A DNA stretch of 18,343 nucleotides from Comamonadaceae bacterium. GTDB taxonomy: Bacteria; Pseudomonadota; Gammaproteobacteria; Burkholderiales; Burkholderiaceae_C. The translations under genes were made by a program, and so were the position numbers. Shown here one piece after another: positions 9,141-17,369 of the stretch. Position 1 is the stretch's first letter, and every line of letters starts with the position of its first letter. The notes under the pieces are model-generated. The model saw nothing but the letters and a program-made list of their open reading frames with translations, was not told where the DNA came from and made no database searches. Where the stretch lies: assembly GCA_947469815.1 (NCBI GenBank), contig CANIRI010000014.1, positions 1-18,343 of the forward strand. The letters run 5' to 3'.

Positions 9141-10087
9141 TGCAAGGCCTCCCGGGTTTCCGCCAAACTGGACGGATCTGCAACGACGAGCGCCGTGAGC
9201 GTCGGGTCAATCCGTTTGCACAGGCCGGCCAGCACCTTGCCGGGGCCGCATTCGACGATGTGCTGCAATCCGCGCGCCTGAATCGCCTGCACGCATTCGA
9301 CCCAGCGCACGGCACCAAAGGCCTGGCGGAACAAGGCATCGCGTATGCCATCGGGCGTCTGGACCTCCGCCACATCGACGTTATTGATTAACGCAATCAA
9401 AGGAGCCTGCAGCGCTGTTGCAGCCAGCGCCTGCTTCAAGCGCTCTGCGGCCGGACGCATCAGGCTGCTGTGGAAGGGTGCCGATACCGGCAGCGGCAAA
9501 GCGCGCTTGGCGCCCTGGCTTTTGAGCCACTCGCAGGCCTTATCGACTGCTGCGCGGCTGCCCGCAATCACGGTCTGGGCCGGATCGTTGAAATTCACCG
9601 CCTCCACCACCTCGCCGCTGTCGGCGGCGAATGTTTGGCTCACCTCGAGGCAGCCCGCTACGACGCGCTGCGCCTCCATACCCAGGATGGCAGCCATTGC
9701 GCCCACACCCACCGGCACCGCGTCCTGCATCGCCTGGGCGCGTAGACGCACCAGCGGTACCGCCTGCGCCAAGGTCAGCACACCTGCTGCAACCAGGGCG
9801 GAATACTCGCCCAGGGAATGCCCCGCGACGGCCGATGGCGCTTGCCCGACCTCGTCCATCCACACCCGGTAAGCCGCGACACCGGCCACCAGCATGACCG
9901 GCTGGGTATTGGTCGTCAGGCCCAAGGCCTCTTTGGGTCCGTTGTGGATCAAGGCCGCGAGGTCTTCGCCCAAGGCCGTCGAAGCTTCGTCCAAGACCTG
10001 CTGCACCACCGGATGCGCGCCCCAGGCGTCGAGCATGCCGACCGATTGGGAGCCCTGTCCCGGAAAAACAAATGCAAATGGCTTCAT
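9137..10087 (-). CDS. fabD: Malonyl-CoA:ACP transacylase
   Basis: Transfers malonyl from CoA to ACP to supply the extender unit. The 316-residue product begins MKPFAFVFPGQGSQ, with the GQGSQ motif at 10-14, the nucleophile elbow GHSLGE with Ser91, Arg116 for carboxylate binding, and His206 (APFHSS). The frame stays open for 140 codons upstream, antisense-like through fabH, but the ATG at 10087 matches the family start exactly. No Shine-Dalgarno precedes it; the upstream bases on the coding strand are unusually T-rich. It follows fabH by 29 bp and overlaps fabG by 4 bp. Confidence 0.96.
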   Translation of the reverse strand: MKPFAFVFPGQGSQSVGMLDAWGAHPVVQQVLDEASTALGEDLAALIHNGPKEALGLTTNTQPVMLVAGVAAYRVWMDEVGQAPSAVAGHSLGEYSALVAAGVLTLAQAVPLVRLRAQAMQDAVPVGVGAMAAILGMEAQRVVAGCLEVSQTFAADSGEVVEAVNFNDPAQTVIAGSRAAVDKACEWLKSQGAKRALPLPVSAPFHSSLMRPAAERLKQALAATALQAPLIALINNVDVAEVQTPDGIRDALFRQAFGAVRWVECVQAIQARGLQHIVECGPGKVLAGLCKRIDPTLTALVVADPSSLAETREALQ

Positions 10088-10116
10088 GAAAAATGGATGC
10101 GAAAAATACAGGAAAA

Positions 10117-11094
10117 CTACATCGTCAGCAAAACAGCACCCCAGGCAAAACCGCCGCCTACACCTTCGAGCAAAACCGTCTGCCCGGGCTGGATCTGGCC
10201 GCTGCGCACGGCACCATCCAAGGCCAGGGGAATGGACGCAGCCGAGGTGTTGCCATGCTGGTCCACGCTGACTATGACTTTGTCCATGGGCAACTTCAAT
10301 TTGCGCGCGGTGCTTTGCATGATGCGGATATTGGCCTGGTGCGGCACCAGCCAATCGATGTCGGCCTCTGTTTTGCCCGCCTTGGCCAAGACCGTACGGG
10401 CGCATTCCTCCAGAACGCCCACCGCCAACTTGAAAACCGCCTGGCCGTCCATTTGCAGCAAGGGCCTGCCAGAGGCCAACCCGCCGTTGACGTGACCGGG
10501 CACACACAATAAATCCACATGCCGACCATCGGCATGGATGTCGGTGGCCAAAATACCGGGGGTCTCTGACGCTTCCAGAACCACGGCACCGGCGCCGTCG
10601 CCAAACAGCACGCAGGTGGTGCGGTCTTGAAAATCCAGAATGCGGGAAAAAATCTCAGCACCCACCACCAGCGCGCAACGCGCGCCGCCAGTGCGGATCA
10701 TGGCGTCGGCCACGGTCAATGCATAAATAAACCCGCTGCACACCGCCTGCACGTCAAACGCCGCACCCCCGGCCGCGCCCAACTTGCTTTGCAAAATACA
10801 GGCCGTCGACGGGAAAACCATGTCCGGGGTTGAGGTGGCGACGATGATGAGGTCCACGTCTGCTGCGCTGCGTCCTGCGGCTTCCAGCGCCTTTCGGCAA
10901 GCTTGCAATGCCAGGTCGCTGCTGAACACACCCGCATCGGCGAAATGGCGCGCCCGGATACCGGTGCGCTCGACGATCCAGTCATCCGAACTCTCGACGC
11001 CTTGGGCCGCCAGCTGGGCCACCAAATCGGCGTTGTTCAGGCGGCGCGGGGGAAGATAGCTGCCGGTTCCGGTGATGCGGGAATAGTGTGTCAT
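10117..11094 (-). CDS. fabH: Beta-ketoacyl-ACP synthase III
   Basis: Initiates fatty acid synthesis by condensing acetyl-CoA with malonyl-ACP. The 325 residues match the family length. The Cys-His-Asn triad is Cys119 (QAVCSGF), His252 (VPHQANIRI) and Asn282 ([11 protein letters not shown]), and the C-terminal GVGGGFAWG segment (311-319) is normal. The ATG at 11094 gives [16 protein letters not shown], a typical start. It lies 21 bp after plsX, whose product works on acyl-ACP made by this pathway, and before fabD. I saw no clear ribosome-binding site. Confidence 0.97.
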   Translation of the reverse strand: MTHYSRITGTGSYLPPRRLNNADLVAQLAAQGVESSDDWIVERTGIRARHFADAGVFSSDLALQACRKALEAAGRSAADVDLIIVATSTPDMVFPSTACILQSKLGAAGGAAFDVQAVCSGFIYALTVADAMIRTGGARCALVVGAEIFSRILDFQDRTTCVLFGDGAGAVVLEASETPGILATDIHADGRHVDLLCVPGHVNGGLASGRPLLQMDGQAVFKLAVGVLEECARTVLAKAGKTEADIDWLVPHQANIRIMQSTARKLKLPMDKVIVSVDQHGNTSAASIPLALDGAVRSGQIQPGQTVLLEGVGGGFAWGAVLLTM

Positions 11095-11115
11095 GCAATC
11101 GAATCGATAGGGGTC

Positions 11116-12147
11116 TCAGCCTTCAGACACGGCGCCGGATACCGCCAACAAGGGCGCCGCGCGGGCGACCCGGGCTTTGACGCGGTCCAGCAAATCGTGT
11201 CGAGAGGCATCATAAGCCCGCTCCAGCGCATAGCCGAAAGCCCGGACATCGGCCGAGCCATGGCTCTTAAAAACCAGGCCGCGCAAGCCCAGTAGCGCCC
11301 CGCCGTTGTATTGGCCCGCGTCCAAGCGGGATTTGATCGCCCGCAATACCGGGCGTGCCAGCAGGCCCATCGCCATGGTCAACCAGTTGCGGCTGAACTC
11401 TTGTTTGATAAAGCTGCCAATCATGCTGGCAACCCCTTCACCGGTCTTGAGCGCCACATTACCCACAAAGCCGTCACAGACGATCAGATCTACGACGCCA
11501 GCACAAATGTCGTCGCCCTCCACGTTGCCATAGAAGTTCAAGTCGCCTTCAGCCGCCGCAGCACGCAGTAATTCGCCCGTCAGCTTGATCAGCTCGTTGC
11601 CCTTAATCGCCTCTTCGCCGATATTGAGCAGCCCCACGGTTGGCGCGTTGCTACCGCTCAACACCGACACCAGCGCCGAACCCATGATGGCAAACTGAAA
11701 CAGATGTTCGGGGGAGCAATCCACATTGGCGCCCAAATCGAGCACCGTGGTGGCTCCGCCGCGGGCATTGGGAATCTGGGCGGCAATCGCGGGACGCTCG
11801 ATGCCATCCAGGGTTTTCAATACATACCGCGAAATCGCCATCAACGCGCCGGTGTTACCAGCGGACACCGCCGCATGCGCTGCACCCGACTTGACCTGCT
11901 CCACGGCCACCCGCATGGAAGAATCTTTTTTCTTGCGAAGCGCCACCTCCAAAGGGTCATCCATGGCAACCACTTCGGTGGCAAAAACGAGTTCAGCGCG
12001 GGGGTGGGAAAAGTCGGCGATCGCGGCCTGCGTACCGACCAGAATCAGACGGGCCTGGGCATGGGAGTCAAGAAAGTACCGGCACGCTACCAAGGTGACG
12101 GCAGGGCCGTGGTCACCACCCATGCAATCAACCGCTATCGTGTGCAT
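11116..12147 (-). CDS. plsX: Phosphate acyltransferase PlsX
   Basis: Peripheral membrane enzyme that converts acyl-ACP and phosphate to acyl-phosphate, the donor used by PlsY to make lysophosphatidic acid. The 343-residue product begins [15 protein letters not shown] with the diagnostic GGDHG motif (10-14), and later shows [13 protein letters not shown] and the [11 protein letters not shown] segment typical of PlsX. The position between rpmF and fabH is the classic arrangement. No strong Shine-Dalgarno precedes the ATG. An intrinsic terminator stands between rpmF and this gene, so plsX-fabHDG transcription depends on read-through or on a promoter in the 37 nt after the terminator, where I could not identify one. 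Confidence 0.97.
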   Translation of the reverse strand: MHTIAVDCMGGDHGPAVTLVACRYFLDSHAQARLILVGTQAAIADFSHPRAELVFATEVVAMDDPLEVALRKKKDSSMRVAVEQVKSGAAHAAVSAGNTGALMAISRYVLKTLDGIERPAIAAQIPNARGGATTVLDLGANVDCSPEHLFQFAIMGSALVSVLSGSNAPTVGLLNIGEEAIKGNELIKLTGELLRAAAAEGDLNFYGNVEGDDICAGVVDLIVCDGFVGNVALKTGEGVASMIGSFIKQEFSRNWLTMAMGLLARPVLRAIKSRLDAGQYNGGALLGLRGLVFKSHGSADVRAFGYALERAYDASRHDLLDRVKARVARAAPLLAVSGAVSEG

Positions 12148-12183
12148 GCTGGGGTGAAAAGAGAAAAACGGTGTGGTGCGCAG

Positions 12184-12221
12184 AAACCAAAAAGCCCGAC
12201 GCTACCAGTTCCGCATCGGGC
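12184..12221 (-). terminator. Intrinsic terminator between rpmF and plsX
   Basis: On the minus strand a stem of six GC-rich pairs plus two further pairs beyond one mismatch (12221 to 12194) closes a loop of about 10 nt. TTTTTGGTTT follows directly. It begins 26 nt after the rpmF stop. Partial termination here would let L32 be made at a higher level than the lipid enzymes downstream. Confidence 0.7.
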
Positions 12222-12247
12222 CTTAGAGGGAGTCAAAACCCCGTGGA

Positions 12248-12430
12248 TCAGGCTTCTGATTTTGTCTTGATGACTTTGCGCCCACGGTAAAAACCGGTGG
12301 GGCTGATGTGGTGGCGCAGGTGCACCTCGCCTGTGGTCGGTTCGACCGCAATACCGGGTACGACCAGGGCATTGTGCGAACGGTGCATGCCACGCTTAGA
12401 GGGTGACTTCTTGTTTTGTTGGACTGCCAT
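12248..12430 (-). CDS. rpmF: 50S ribosomal protein L32
   Basis: Small basic large-subunit protein. The 60-residue product starts [20 protein letters not shown] and ends with the conserved [17 protein letters not shown] stretch. It has no zinc-binding cysteines, as in other proteobacterial L32. The frame opens 10 codons earlier, but the ATG at 12430 has AGGAG 6 nt upstream and gives the family N-terminus. It sits between yceD and plsX, with a candidate promoter upstream and a terminator downstream. Confidence 0.98.
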   Translation of the reverse strand: MAVQQNKKSPSKRGMHRSHNALVVPGIAVEPTTGEVHLRHHISPTGFYRGRKVIKTKSEA

Positions 12431-12506
12431 GGTGGGCTCCTGAACGGAAACGCTGCCCATCGGGCTGCGGATAGTGGATGAGTGCGCTCAGCGCGGAAAG
12501 CCTCGG

Positions 12507-12536
12507 AGTATAGCCGAGCGAAGTGTCTACAGGCAC
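12507..12536 (-). promoter_or_regulatory. Candidate promoter for rpmF
   Basis: In the 133-bp yceD-rpmF spacer, TATACT (12512-12507, five of six matches to the -10 consensus) lies 18 bp after GTGCCT (12536-12531, three of six to the -35). It would start RNA near 12500 and leave a leader of about 70 nt. The -10 lies in the loop of a short inverted repeat, CTCGG/CCGAG, which might be an operator or chance. Confidence 0.45.
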
Positions 12537-12563
12537 CCAGCCGGCGCAGCCATCCCCCTAAGG

Positions 12564-13115
12564 TCATTCGGACGAAGGTGCCCGCTTCAGCCCGGCCAAA
12601 ACCGCAAAAGGATTTATCTGCTCTTGCGCAGCTGCGTCGAAATCCGCGTCGGCCACCGAAAAACGGGGGGTGTCGGGGCAGGATGGGTGCATGGGCACCA
12701 GGGGTATGGCCATCAATAACTCGTCTTCCACCAAATCACGCAGATTGAACTGCCGCTCAAAAACCAGCACATCCTCTTCGGACTCCTCGTCTTCCACGGC
12801 CGCCAGGGCCTCATTGGCAACAAACCGGAAATCCCGCTCAAACGCCAGGTCGATGCCCGCCGGGCGCAAACAGCGCTGACACTCCATCGTCAAGCGGCAG
12901 CTTCCGCTGATGTGCAGCCAGATTTGTGGATGGCCCGTCGCATCAAAGCGCTCACTGCCGGTGGCATCAAAGTGCGCTGCCGTGTCGGCCGCCTCAAACA
13001 CCGATTGGGCCCGCAGTCGAGCCAAGTCCGCTAAGGGAAAAGCCCCCTGTAAAATCGCACCGGAGCGGGCAAATCCCGCCAGGGGGAGCATGAGAGGGTC
13101 GTAGGCGCTTGACAT
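12564..13115 (-). CDS. yceD: YceD family protein (DUF177)
   Basis: A 183-residue protein of the DUF177/YceD family, encoded almost universally beside rpmF and thought to act in 23S rRNA or ribosome metabolism; its exact role is not settled. Family marks are the CxxC in LTMECQRCLRP (Cys79, Cys82), the nearby Cys73 and Cys146, the acidic stretch EDEESEED (108-115) and FNLRDLVEDELLMAIPLVP (123-141). A short internal repeat, FDATG at 49-53 and 57-61, lies in a variable part. The ATG at 13115 is only 25 bp from the divergent maf start. There is no Shine-Dalgarno, and TACACT ends 6 nt before the ATG. Confidence 0.9.
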   Translation of the reverse strand: MSSAYDPLMLPLAGFARSGAILQGAFPLADLARLRAQSVFEAADTAAHFDATGSERFDATGHPQIWLHISGSCRLTMECQRCLRPAGIDLAFERDFRFVANEALAAVEDEESEEDVLVFERQFNLRDLVEDELLMAIPLVPMHPSCPDTPRFSVADADFDAAAQEQINPFAVLAGLKRAPSSE

Positions 13116-13140
13116 GAGTCCAGTGTAAGAGAATCAGCCG

Positions 13141-13743
13141 ATGACATACGCCTCCCCCCGCGCCCTGGTTCTGGGCTCCACGTCGGCCTACCGCCGGGCG
13201 CTGCTCGAGCGGCTGCGCATACCGTTCACGGTGGTGGCACCGGACGTTGATGAAGCGATGCTGGCCGGCGAAACGCCGGAGCAAACGGCGATAAGACTGG
13301 CACTGGCCAAGGCGCATGCGGTGGCACAAGGCCGGGAAGACAGCGTGGTCATCGGATCCGACCAGGTGGCTGATTTGCACGGCGAGGCCATCGGAAAGCC
13401 GGGCAATTTTGAGCGTGCGCGCAGCCAATTGCAGCGCATGAGCGGCCAAACCGTGGTATTCCACACGGCCGTGGCCGTCGTCTGCCCCACGCAGCAATTT
13501 GTCGCGCAGGCGGTGGTTCCGGTGCGGGTGCGCTTTCGTACATTGACTGATGCGGAGATCAACCACTATCTTTTGGCAGAGACCCCCTACGACTGCGCTG
13601 GAAGCGCCAAAAGCGAAGGCTTAGGGATTGCCCTGCTCGAGCGCATCGACAACAGCGACCCCAGCGCCCTGGTTGGCCTGCCGCTGATTGAGACGGCCCG
13701 CATGCTGCGCGCAGCCGGGATTCCGATTTTGGGCAGCGTGTGA
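13141..13743 (+). CDS. Maf/YceF-type nucleotide pyrophosphatase
   Basis: Maf-fold house-cleaning enzyme that hydrolyses non-canonical nucleotides; the YceF branch acts on 7-methyl-GTP. The 200-residue product shows LGSTSAYRRALLERL near the N-terminus (11-25), DVDE (35-38), the catalytic GSDQV with Asp74, GKPGN with Lys86, and DCAGSAKSEGLG (151-162). The GSDQV form and the linkage to yceD-rpmF favour YceF-type specificity over the dTTP/UTP-specific branch. The ATG at 13141 is 25 bp from divergent yceD. The stop shares one base with the next gene (TGATG), so the two are probably translated together. Confidence 0.92.
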   Translation: MTYASPRALVLGSTSAYRRALLERLRIPFTVVAPDVDEAMLAGETPEQTAIRLALAKAHAVAQGREDSVVIGSDQVADLHGEAIGKPGNFERARSQLQRMSGQTVVFHTAVAVVCPTQQFVAQAVVPVRVRFRTLTDAEINHYLLAETPYDCAGSAKSEGLGIALLERIDNSDPSALVGLPLIETARMLRAAGIPILGSV

Positions 13744-14516
13744 TGGCGGGCCTTGGCACGCCGCGCGGGCGCTTGTTCCTGGTGCCGGCGCCGCTGGATT
13801 TCGGCTGCGACGTCGTGACCGATGTGCGCCAGACCCTGCCCGATGCCAGCCTGCGGGCCGCCGCCTCGCTAGCGCACTGGGTGTGTGAAAACGCCAAGAC
13901 AGCCCGCGCCTACCTTAAACGCATCGATGCGGTCCACCCGCTGTGCGTGCCGATACAGGCGATGCAGATCATCGAACTGCCGCGCGAGGTGCACAAAAAA
14001 GGCGACCACGACGGCAGCTTTGACGCCCGCCACCTGATGACGCCCGCTCTGCAAGGACACGACATGGGGCTGCTCAGTGAGGCCGGTATGCCGGCCATTG
14101 CGGACCCGGGAAGCTCGGTCGTACGCGCCGCGCACGACCTGGAGTTGGAGGTGGTGCCGCTGGTCGGGCCCATGTCCCTGATGCTGGCACTCGCCGCCAG
14201 TGGCATGAATGGGCAGGACTTTGCGTTTGTGGGCTACATACCCAGCAGCCCTGCCGAACGGGTGGCGCGCATCCGGGCGCTGGAAGCGCAGGCGCTGGGC
14301 CGCGGACAAACCCAGTTGCTGATTGAGACCCCCTACCGCAACCCGGCGCTACTCGCCAGCTTGCTGCAAACCCTGGCACCTGAGACGCGGCTGGCCACGG
14401 CCAGCGGCCTGGGGATGCCCGGGGAAACATGCCGCAGCGCCAGTGTCAAAACCTGGCGCGCCAAAGGCTGGGAGTGCGACAAGAGCACGCCGACCGTGTT
14501 TGCCATCGGGCGCTAG
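13743..14516 (+). CDS. SAM-dependent methyltransferase, tetrapyrrole-methylase fold (RsmI-related)
   Basis: A 257-residue protein of the fold shared by CobA, diphthine synthase and RsmI. The cofactor region is visible as GLLSEAGMPAIADPG (109-123), comparable to the SDAGTPLISDPG region of RsmI, followed by VPLVGPMSLMLALAASG (138-154) and FVGYIP (162-167). The N-terminal half has SLAHWVCENAKTARAYLKR (42-60), which resembles the RsmI helper segment. It differs enough from RsmI that I do not assign the 16S C1402 2'-O-methylation. Substrate is unknown; RNA or a small molecule are both possible. It starts at the ATG overlapping the maf stop, and its stop is 10 bp from the convergent peptidase gene. 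Confidence 0.82.
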   Translation: MAGLGTPRGRLFLVPAPLDFGCDVVTDVRQTLPDASLRAAASLAHWVCENAKTARAYLKRIDAVHPLCVPIQAMQIIELPREVHKKGDHDGSFDARHLMTPALQGHDMGLLSEAGMPAIADPGSSVVRAAHDLELEVVPLVGPMSLMLALAASGMNGQDFAFVGYIPSSPAERVARIRALEAQALGRGQTQLLIETPYRNPALLASLLQTLAPETRLATASGLGMPGETCRSASVKTWRAKGWECDKSTPTVFAIGR

Positions 14517-14526
14517 GCCCGCAGGG

Positions 14527-15516
14527 TCAGCGCAGCGGCGCGGGATTGCGCAAGCTGGTGGCGATCGCCTGGCCCATGGATGCACCGAAGCGCTTCACGA
14601 GGCGCTCAGCCACGTTGTCGCGGTGGGTGTAATCGATCAACTCTTCGGCCTTGACCACTTCGCGCGCCACATAGTCCAGGTTGGCCAACTGGTCCGCCAG
14701 ACCGAGCTGAACCGCCTGGTCACCGGTCCAGAACAATCCGCTGAACATCTCCGGCGTTTCCTTCAAGCGCTTGCCCCGCCCGGCGCGCACGACGCTAATG
14801 AATTGCTGGTGTATGGCATCCAGCATGCCCTGGGTAAACTGCTTTTGTTTGTCTGACACGGGGCTGAAGGGATCCAGAATGCCCTTGTTTTCTCCCGCCG
14901 TCATCAGCCTGCGCTCCACGCCCAGTTTTTCCATCAGACCGGTAAAACCAAAGCCGTCCATCAACACGCCTACGCTGCCCACGATGCTGGCCTTGTCCAC
15001 ATATATTTGATCGGCGGCTACCGCGATGTAATAGGCCGCTGAGGCGCAACTGTCTTCCACCACCGCGTAGACCGGCTTTTTATACAAGGCCTTGAGGCGG
15101 TAAATTTCATCGTTGATGATGCCGGCCTGCACCGGGCTGCCGCCGGGCGAATTGATCAACAAGACGACCGCCTGCGCGCCCTCGTCCTCAAATGCGCTGC
15201 GCATGGCAGAGACGATCGTATCGGCGCTGGCCTCCGAGTCTGAAGCGATCTCGCCTTTGATTTCCACGACCGCCGTATGCGGGCGGGTCACGTCGCTGGG
15301 TGCCGCGCCGTGGCGCAGGCCAAACCAGGTGAGGGCGACAAAGAACAACAACCAGGCCAAACGCAAGCCATTGCGCCAGCGCCGCGCCTGCCGTTGCTCG
15401 GCGATAGCCGCCATCGCGATTTTTTCGAGGGCGCTGCGCTCCCAGTTCGGATCGGCTGCGGCTGGCGCAGCGCTGCGGGGCGCAGCAGGCTCCACAGGCT
15501 CAAGGGGTTCGGTCAT
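14527..15516 (-). CDS. SppA-like membrane-anchored serine peptidase (S49)
   Basis: Single-domain S49 peptidase of the kind that degrades cleaved signal peptides at the inner membrane. The 329-residue product has a polar, Ala/Pro-rich N-terminus, one membrane segment (about 51-68) and a periplasmic protease domain. NSPGGSP is at 122-128, the nucleophile Ser159 lies in DSCASAAYY, and the catalytic Lys211 in ENKGILDPFSP. It is about half the size of the tandem-domain E. coli SppA, as usual in this lineage. Neighbours are the HAD gene upstream (51-bp gap) and the convergent methyltransferase downstream. I saw no Shine-Dalgarno before the ATG at 15516. SohB is less likely from length and motifs. 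Confidence 0.9.
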   Translation of the reverse strand: MTEPLEPVEPAAPRSAAPAAADPNWERSALEKIAMAAIAEQRQARRWRNGLRLAWLLFFVALTWFGLRHGAAPSDVTRPHTAVVEIKGEIASDSEASADTIVSAMRSAFEDEGAQAVVLLINSPGGSPVQAGIINDEIYRLKALYKKPVYAVVEDSCASAAYYIAVAADQIYVDKASIVGSVGVLMDGFGFTGLMEKLGVERRLMTAGENKGILDPFSPVSDKQKQFTQGMLDAIHQQFISVVRAGRGKRLKETPEMFSGLFWTGDQAVQLGLADQLANLDYVAREVVKAEELIDYTHRDNVAERLVKRFGASMGQAIATSLRNPAPLR

Positions 15517-15567
15517 GGGTACGGAGAATGAAAAAGAGGGGGAAGTATGACAGTGCGCGGGCAGCGC

Positions 15568-16239
15568 TCAGCCGTTGTGGGTAATCCATTCGTGCAGCTG
15601 CGGCACCGATTGGGCAATGCACAAAGGCCCCCACGCGGCAAATGCATCCGGCGGATGCGCGCCATACGTCACCGCCGCGCTGGGACAGGCCGCGTTGCGC
15701 GCCAGTTCTAGGTCATGGGTGGTGTCCCCGACCATCAAAGTGCGGGCAGGCTCCACAGCCAATTCTTCAAAAATTTCATGCAGCATCTGCGGATGGGGTT
15801 TGCCACGCGTCTGGTCGGCGGTGCGGGTTGTATCGAACATGCCTTGTAAGGCCACGTTTTTCAATGCCTCGTCCAGGCCGCGACGGCTTTTGCCCGTGGC
15901 TACGGCCATCAAATAACCGCGCTCACGCAGACTGTGCAACATCTCCAATACGCCGGGAAACAGCGACAAGCTGTGCTGCTGGGCAAAGTAATGGTGGCGG
16001 TAGCGGTCGGCCAGCAGCGCATGTTTTTCGGCGGGGACGTCCGGCGCGGCGTGGGCCAAGGCTTGCATCAGACCCAGTCCAATCACGTGGGAGGCGGTCT
16101 CGGTGCTGGGCACCGTACCGCCGACATCGGCAACCGCTTGTTGGATGCAGCTGGCGATCAGGCCTGTGGAGTCCGACAGGGTTCCGTCCCAGTCAAAAGC
16201 AATCAGGTCGAAGCGGCGGGCGGGGGTTGGCGTAGTCAT
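15568..16239 (-). CDS. HAD-family phosphatase, Gph-like
   Basis: Haloacid dehalogenase superfamily hydrolase of 223 residues, closest in pattern to phosphoglycolate phosphatase. Motif I is FDWDGTL with nucleophile Asp16 and acid Asp18; motif II is ATGKS (Thr115); motif III Lys147 is in RGKPHP; motif IV is GDTTHDLELA with Asp172 and Asp176. A helical cap lies between motifs I and II. The true substrate cannot be read from sequence; a dedicated gph may exist elsewhere. The ATG overlaps the rluC stop by 4 bp (ATGA), so the two are probably coupled. Confidence 0.9.
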   Translation of the reverse strand: MTTPTPARRFDLIAFDWDGTLSDSTGLIASCIQQAVADVGGTVPSTETASHVIGLGLMQALAHAAPDVPAEKHALLADRYRHHYFAQQHSLSLFPGVLEMLHSLRERGYLMAVATGKSRRGLDEALKNVALQGMFDTTRTADQTRGKPHPQMLHEIFEELAVEPARTLMVGDTTHDLELARNAACPSAAVTYGAHPPDAFAAWGPLCIAQSVPQLHEWITHNG

Positions 16240-17369
16240 GGTGTGGAGTTGCTGAGGGAAACATCCTGACCACTTTCGGGCTGTGCAGCGACGGCGTCGG
16301 CGGGCGGGGGTAATGCGTGGGGAAGTTGGGCAAACAAGAATGCCATCAAATCGGCAGGTACGCCAGCCTCCAGGTGCATGGGCGCGTTACTCACCGGGTG
16401 GCGGCACTGTAGGCGCCAGGCGTGCAAAAACATGCGCTTCAAGGGAACACCCTCCGCACCGCGCGCCAAGGCCTTGTTGTGCTCAAAGTCACCATATTTG
16501 TCGTCGCCGATGAGCGGCATACCTTCGGCCGCCAGGTGCACCCGGATCTGGTGGGTACGCCCGGTTTTGATGGTGATTTCCAGCAGCGAGTACGGCCGCA
16601 CGCCGGGTGCCAGGTCACGCGAAGCGGCGCGGACTTTGACCAAAGTGAGCGATGGCATGGCGTCCGGGTGGTCCGGTGCGACCACTCGCACCCGGCGCTC
16701 TCCCTCGCCTTCCAGTTCGCCCGAACCCCCGACCAAAAACTTCTGCAAGGGTTTGTCCAAGACCTTACGGTTGAGCGGCCAACGGGCACCCACCATGCCC
16801 AGATAGGTCTTGCCCGTACTGCGCTCGCGGAACTGGTTTTGCAGGTTTTTCAGCGCGCTGCGCTTCTTGGCCACCAGCAAAATGCCGCTGGTCTCGCGGT
16901 CCAGGCGGTGCACCAACTCCAGAAAGTCGGCCTGCGGCCGGGCCATGCGCAACTGCTCGATCACACCAAAGCTGATGCCTGAGCCGCCATGCACAGCCAC
17001 GCCTGAGGGCTTGTTGATAACCAACAATTGTTCATCTTCAAACAGAACGGGCAGATTTTTAGCCGCGCCGGATTGGGCCGGCGTGGCCTGGGCCATAGCC
17101 TGCGCCTTGTCGGCGGCCTGCTGCGAGCGCCGCACCGGCGGCAAGCGCACCATGTCCCCGGCTTGCACCCGCGTGGCCGCCTCGGCACGCCCCTTGTTGA
17201 CTCGGACTTCACCGCTGCGGATGATGCGGTAGACATGGGTTTTGGGCACGCCTTTGAGCTGCCGCATCAAAAAATTATCCAGGCGCTGGCCCGCGGATTC
17301 GGCATCCACCGTGAGCATCTGCGCCTGTGCGGGAGCGGAAAGTGGCGAGCCCCCTATAATGTGTTTCAC
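16236..17369 (-). CDS. rluC: 23S rRNA pseudouridine synthase RluC
   Basis: Makes pseudouridines in 23S rRNA (positions 955, 2504 and 2580 in E. coli). The 377-residue product has an S4 RNA-binding domain (about 26-85, with GQRLDNFLMRQLKGVPK), a linker rich in Ala and Gln, then the synthase domain with catalytic Asp157 in HRLDRETSG, and KTGRTHQIRVHLA further on. About 40 C-terminal residues beyond the fold look disordered. The start is uncertain: GTG at 17369 gives 17 residues before the S4 domain, close to E. coli RluC, while ATG at 17318 gives a shorter form; neither has a good Shine-Dalgarno. A TATAAT facing the other way, probably for rne, lies inside codons 4 to 5 of the longer form. Adjacent, divergent rluC and rne is the usual arrangement. 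Confidence 0.93.
   Translation of the reverse strand: MKHIIGGSPLSAPAQAQMLTVDAESAGQRLDNFLMRQLKGVPKTHVYRIIRSGEVRVNKGRAEAATRVQAGDMVRLPPVRRSQQAADKAQAMAQATPAQSGAAKNLPVLFEDEQLLVINKPSGVAVHGGSGISFGVIEQLRMARPQADFLELVHRLDRETSGILLVAKKRSALKNLQNQFRERSTGKTYLGMVGARWPLNRKVLDKPLQKFLVGGSGELEGEGERRVRVVAPDHPDAMPSLTLVKVRAASRDLAPGVRPYSLLEITIKTGRTHQIRVHLAAEGMPLIGDDKYGDFEHNKALARGAEGVPLKRMFLHAWRLQCRHPVSNAPMHLEAGVPADLMAFLFAQLPHALPPPADAVAAQPESGQDVSLSNSTP
17355..17360 (+). promoter_or_regulatory. Candidate -10 element of the rne promoter
   Basis: A perfect TATAAT facing rne, followed at 6-8 nt by a suitable start region near 17367. No good -35 is found 16-18 bp upstream, where the sequence is GC-rich and inside rluC, so an activator or another element may compensate. 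It would give a leader of about 468 nt, comparable to the long leader of E. coli rne. Confidence 0.45.

Noticed and set aside
10088..10507. 140-codon upstream extension of the fabD frame
   Set aside because: It overlaps fabH, is low-complexity Arg/Gly-rich, and the family start MKPFAFVFPGQGSQ lies at 10087.
12951..12978. Short internal repeat FDATG in yceD
   Set aside because: Two copies of five residues in a variable segment; too short to mean more than a small local duplication.
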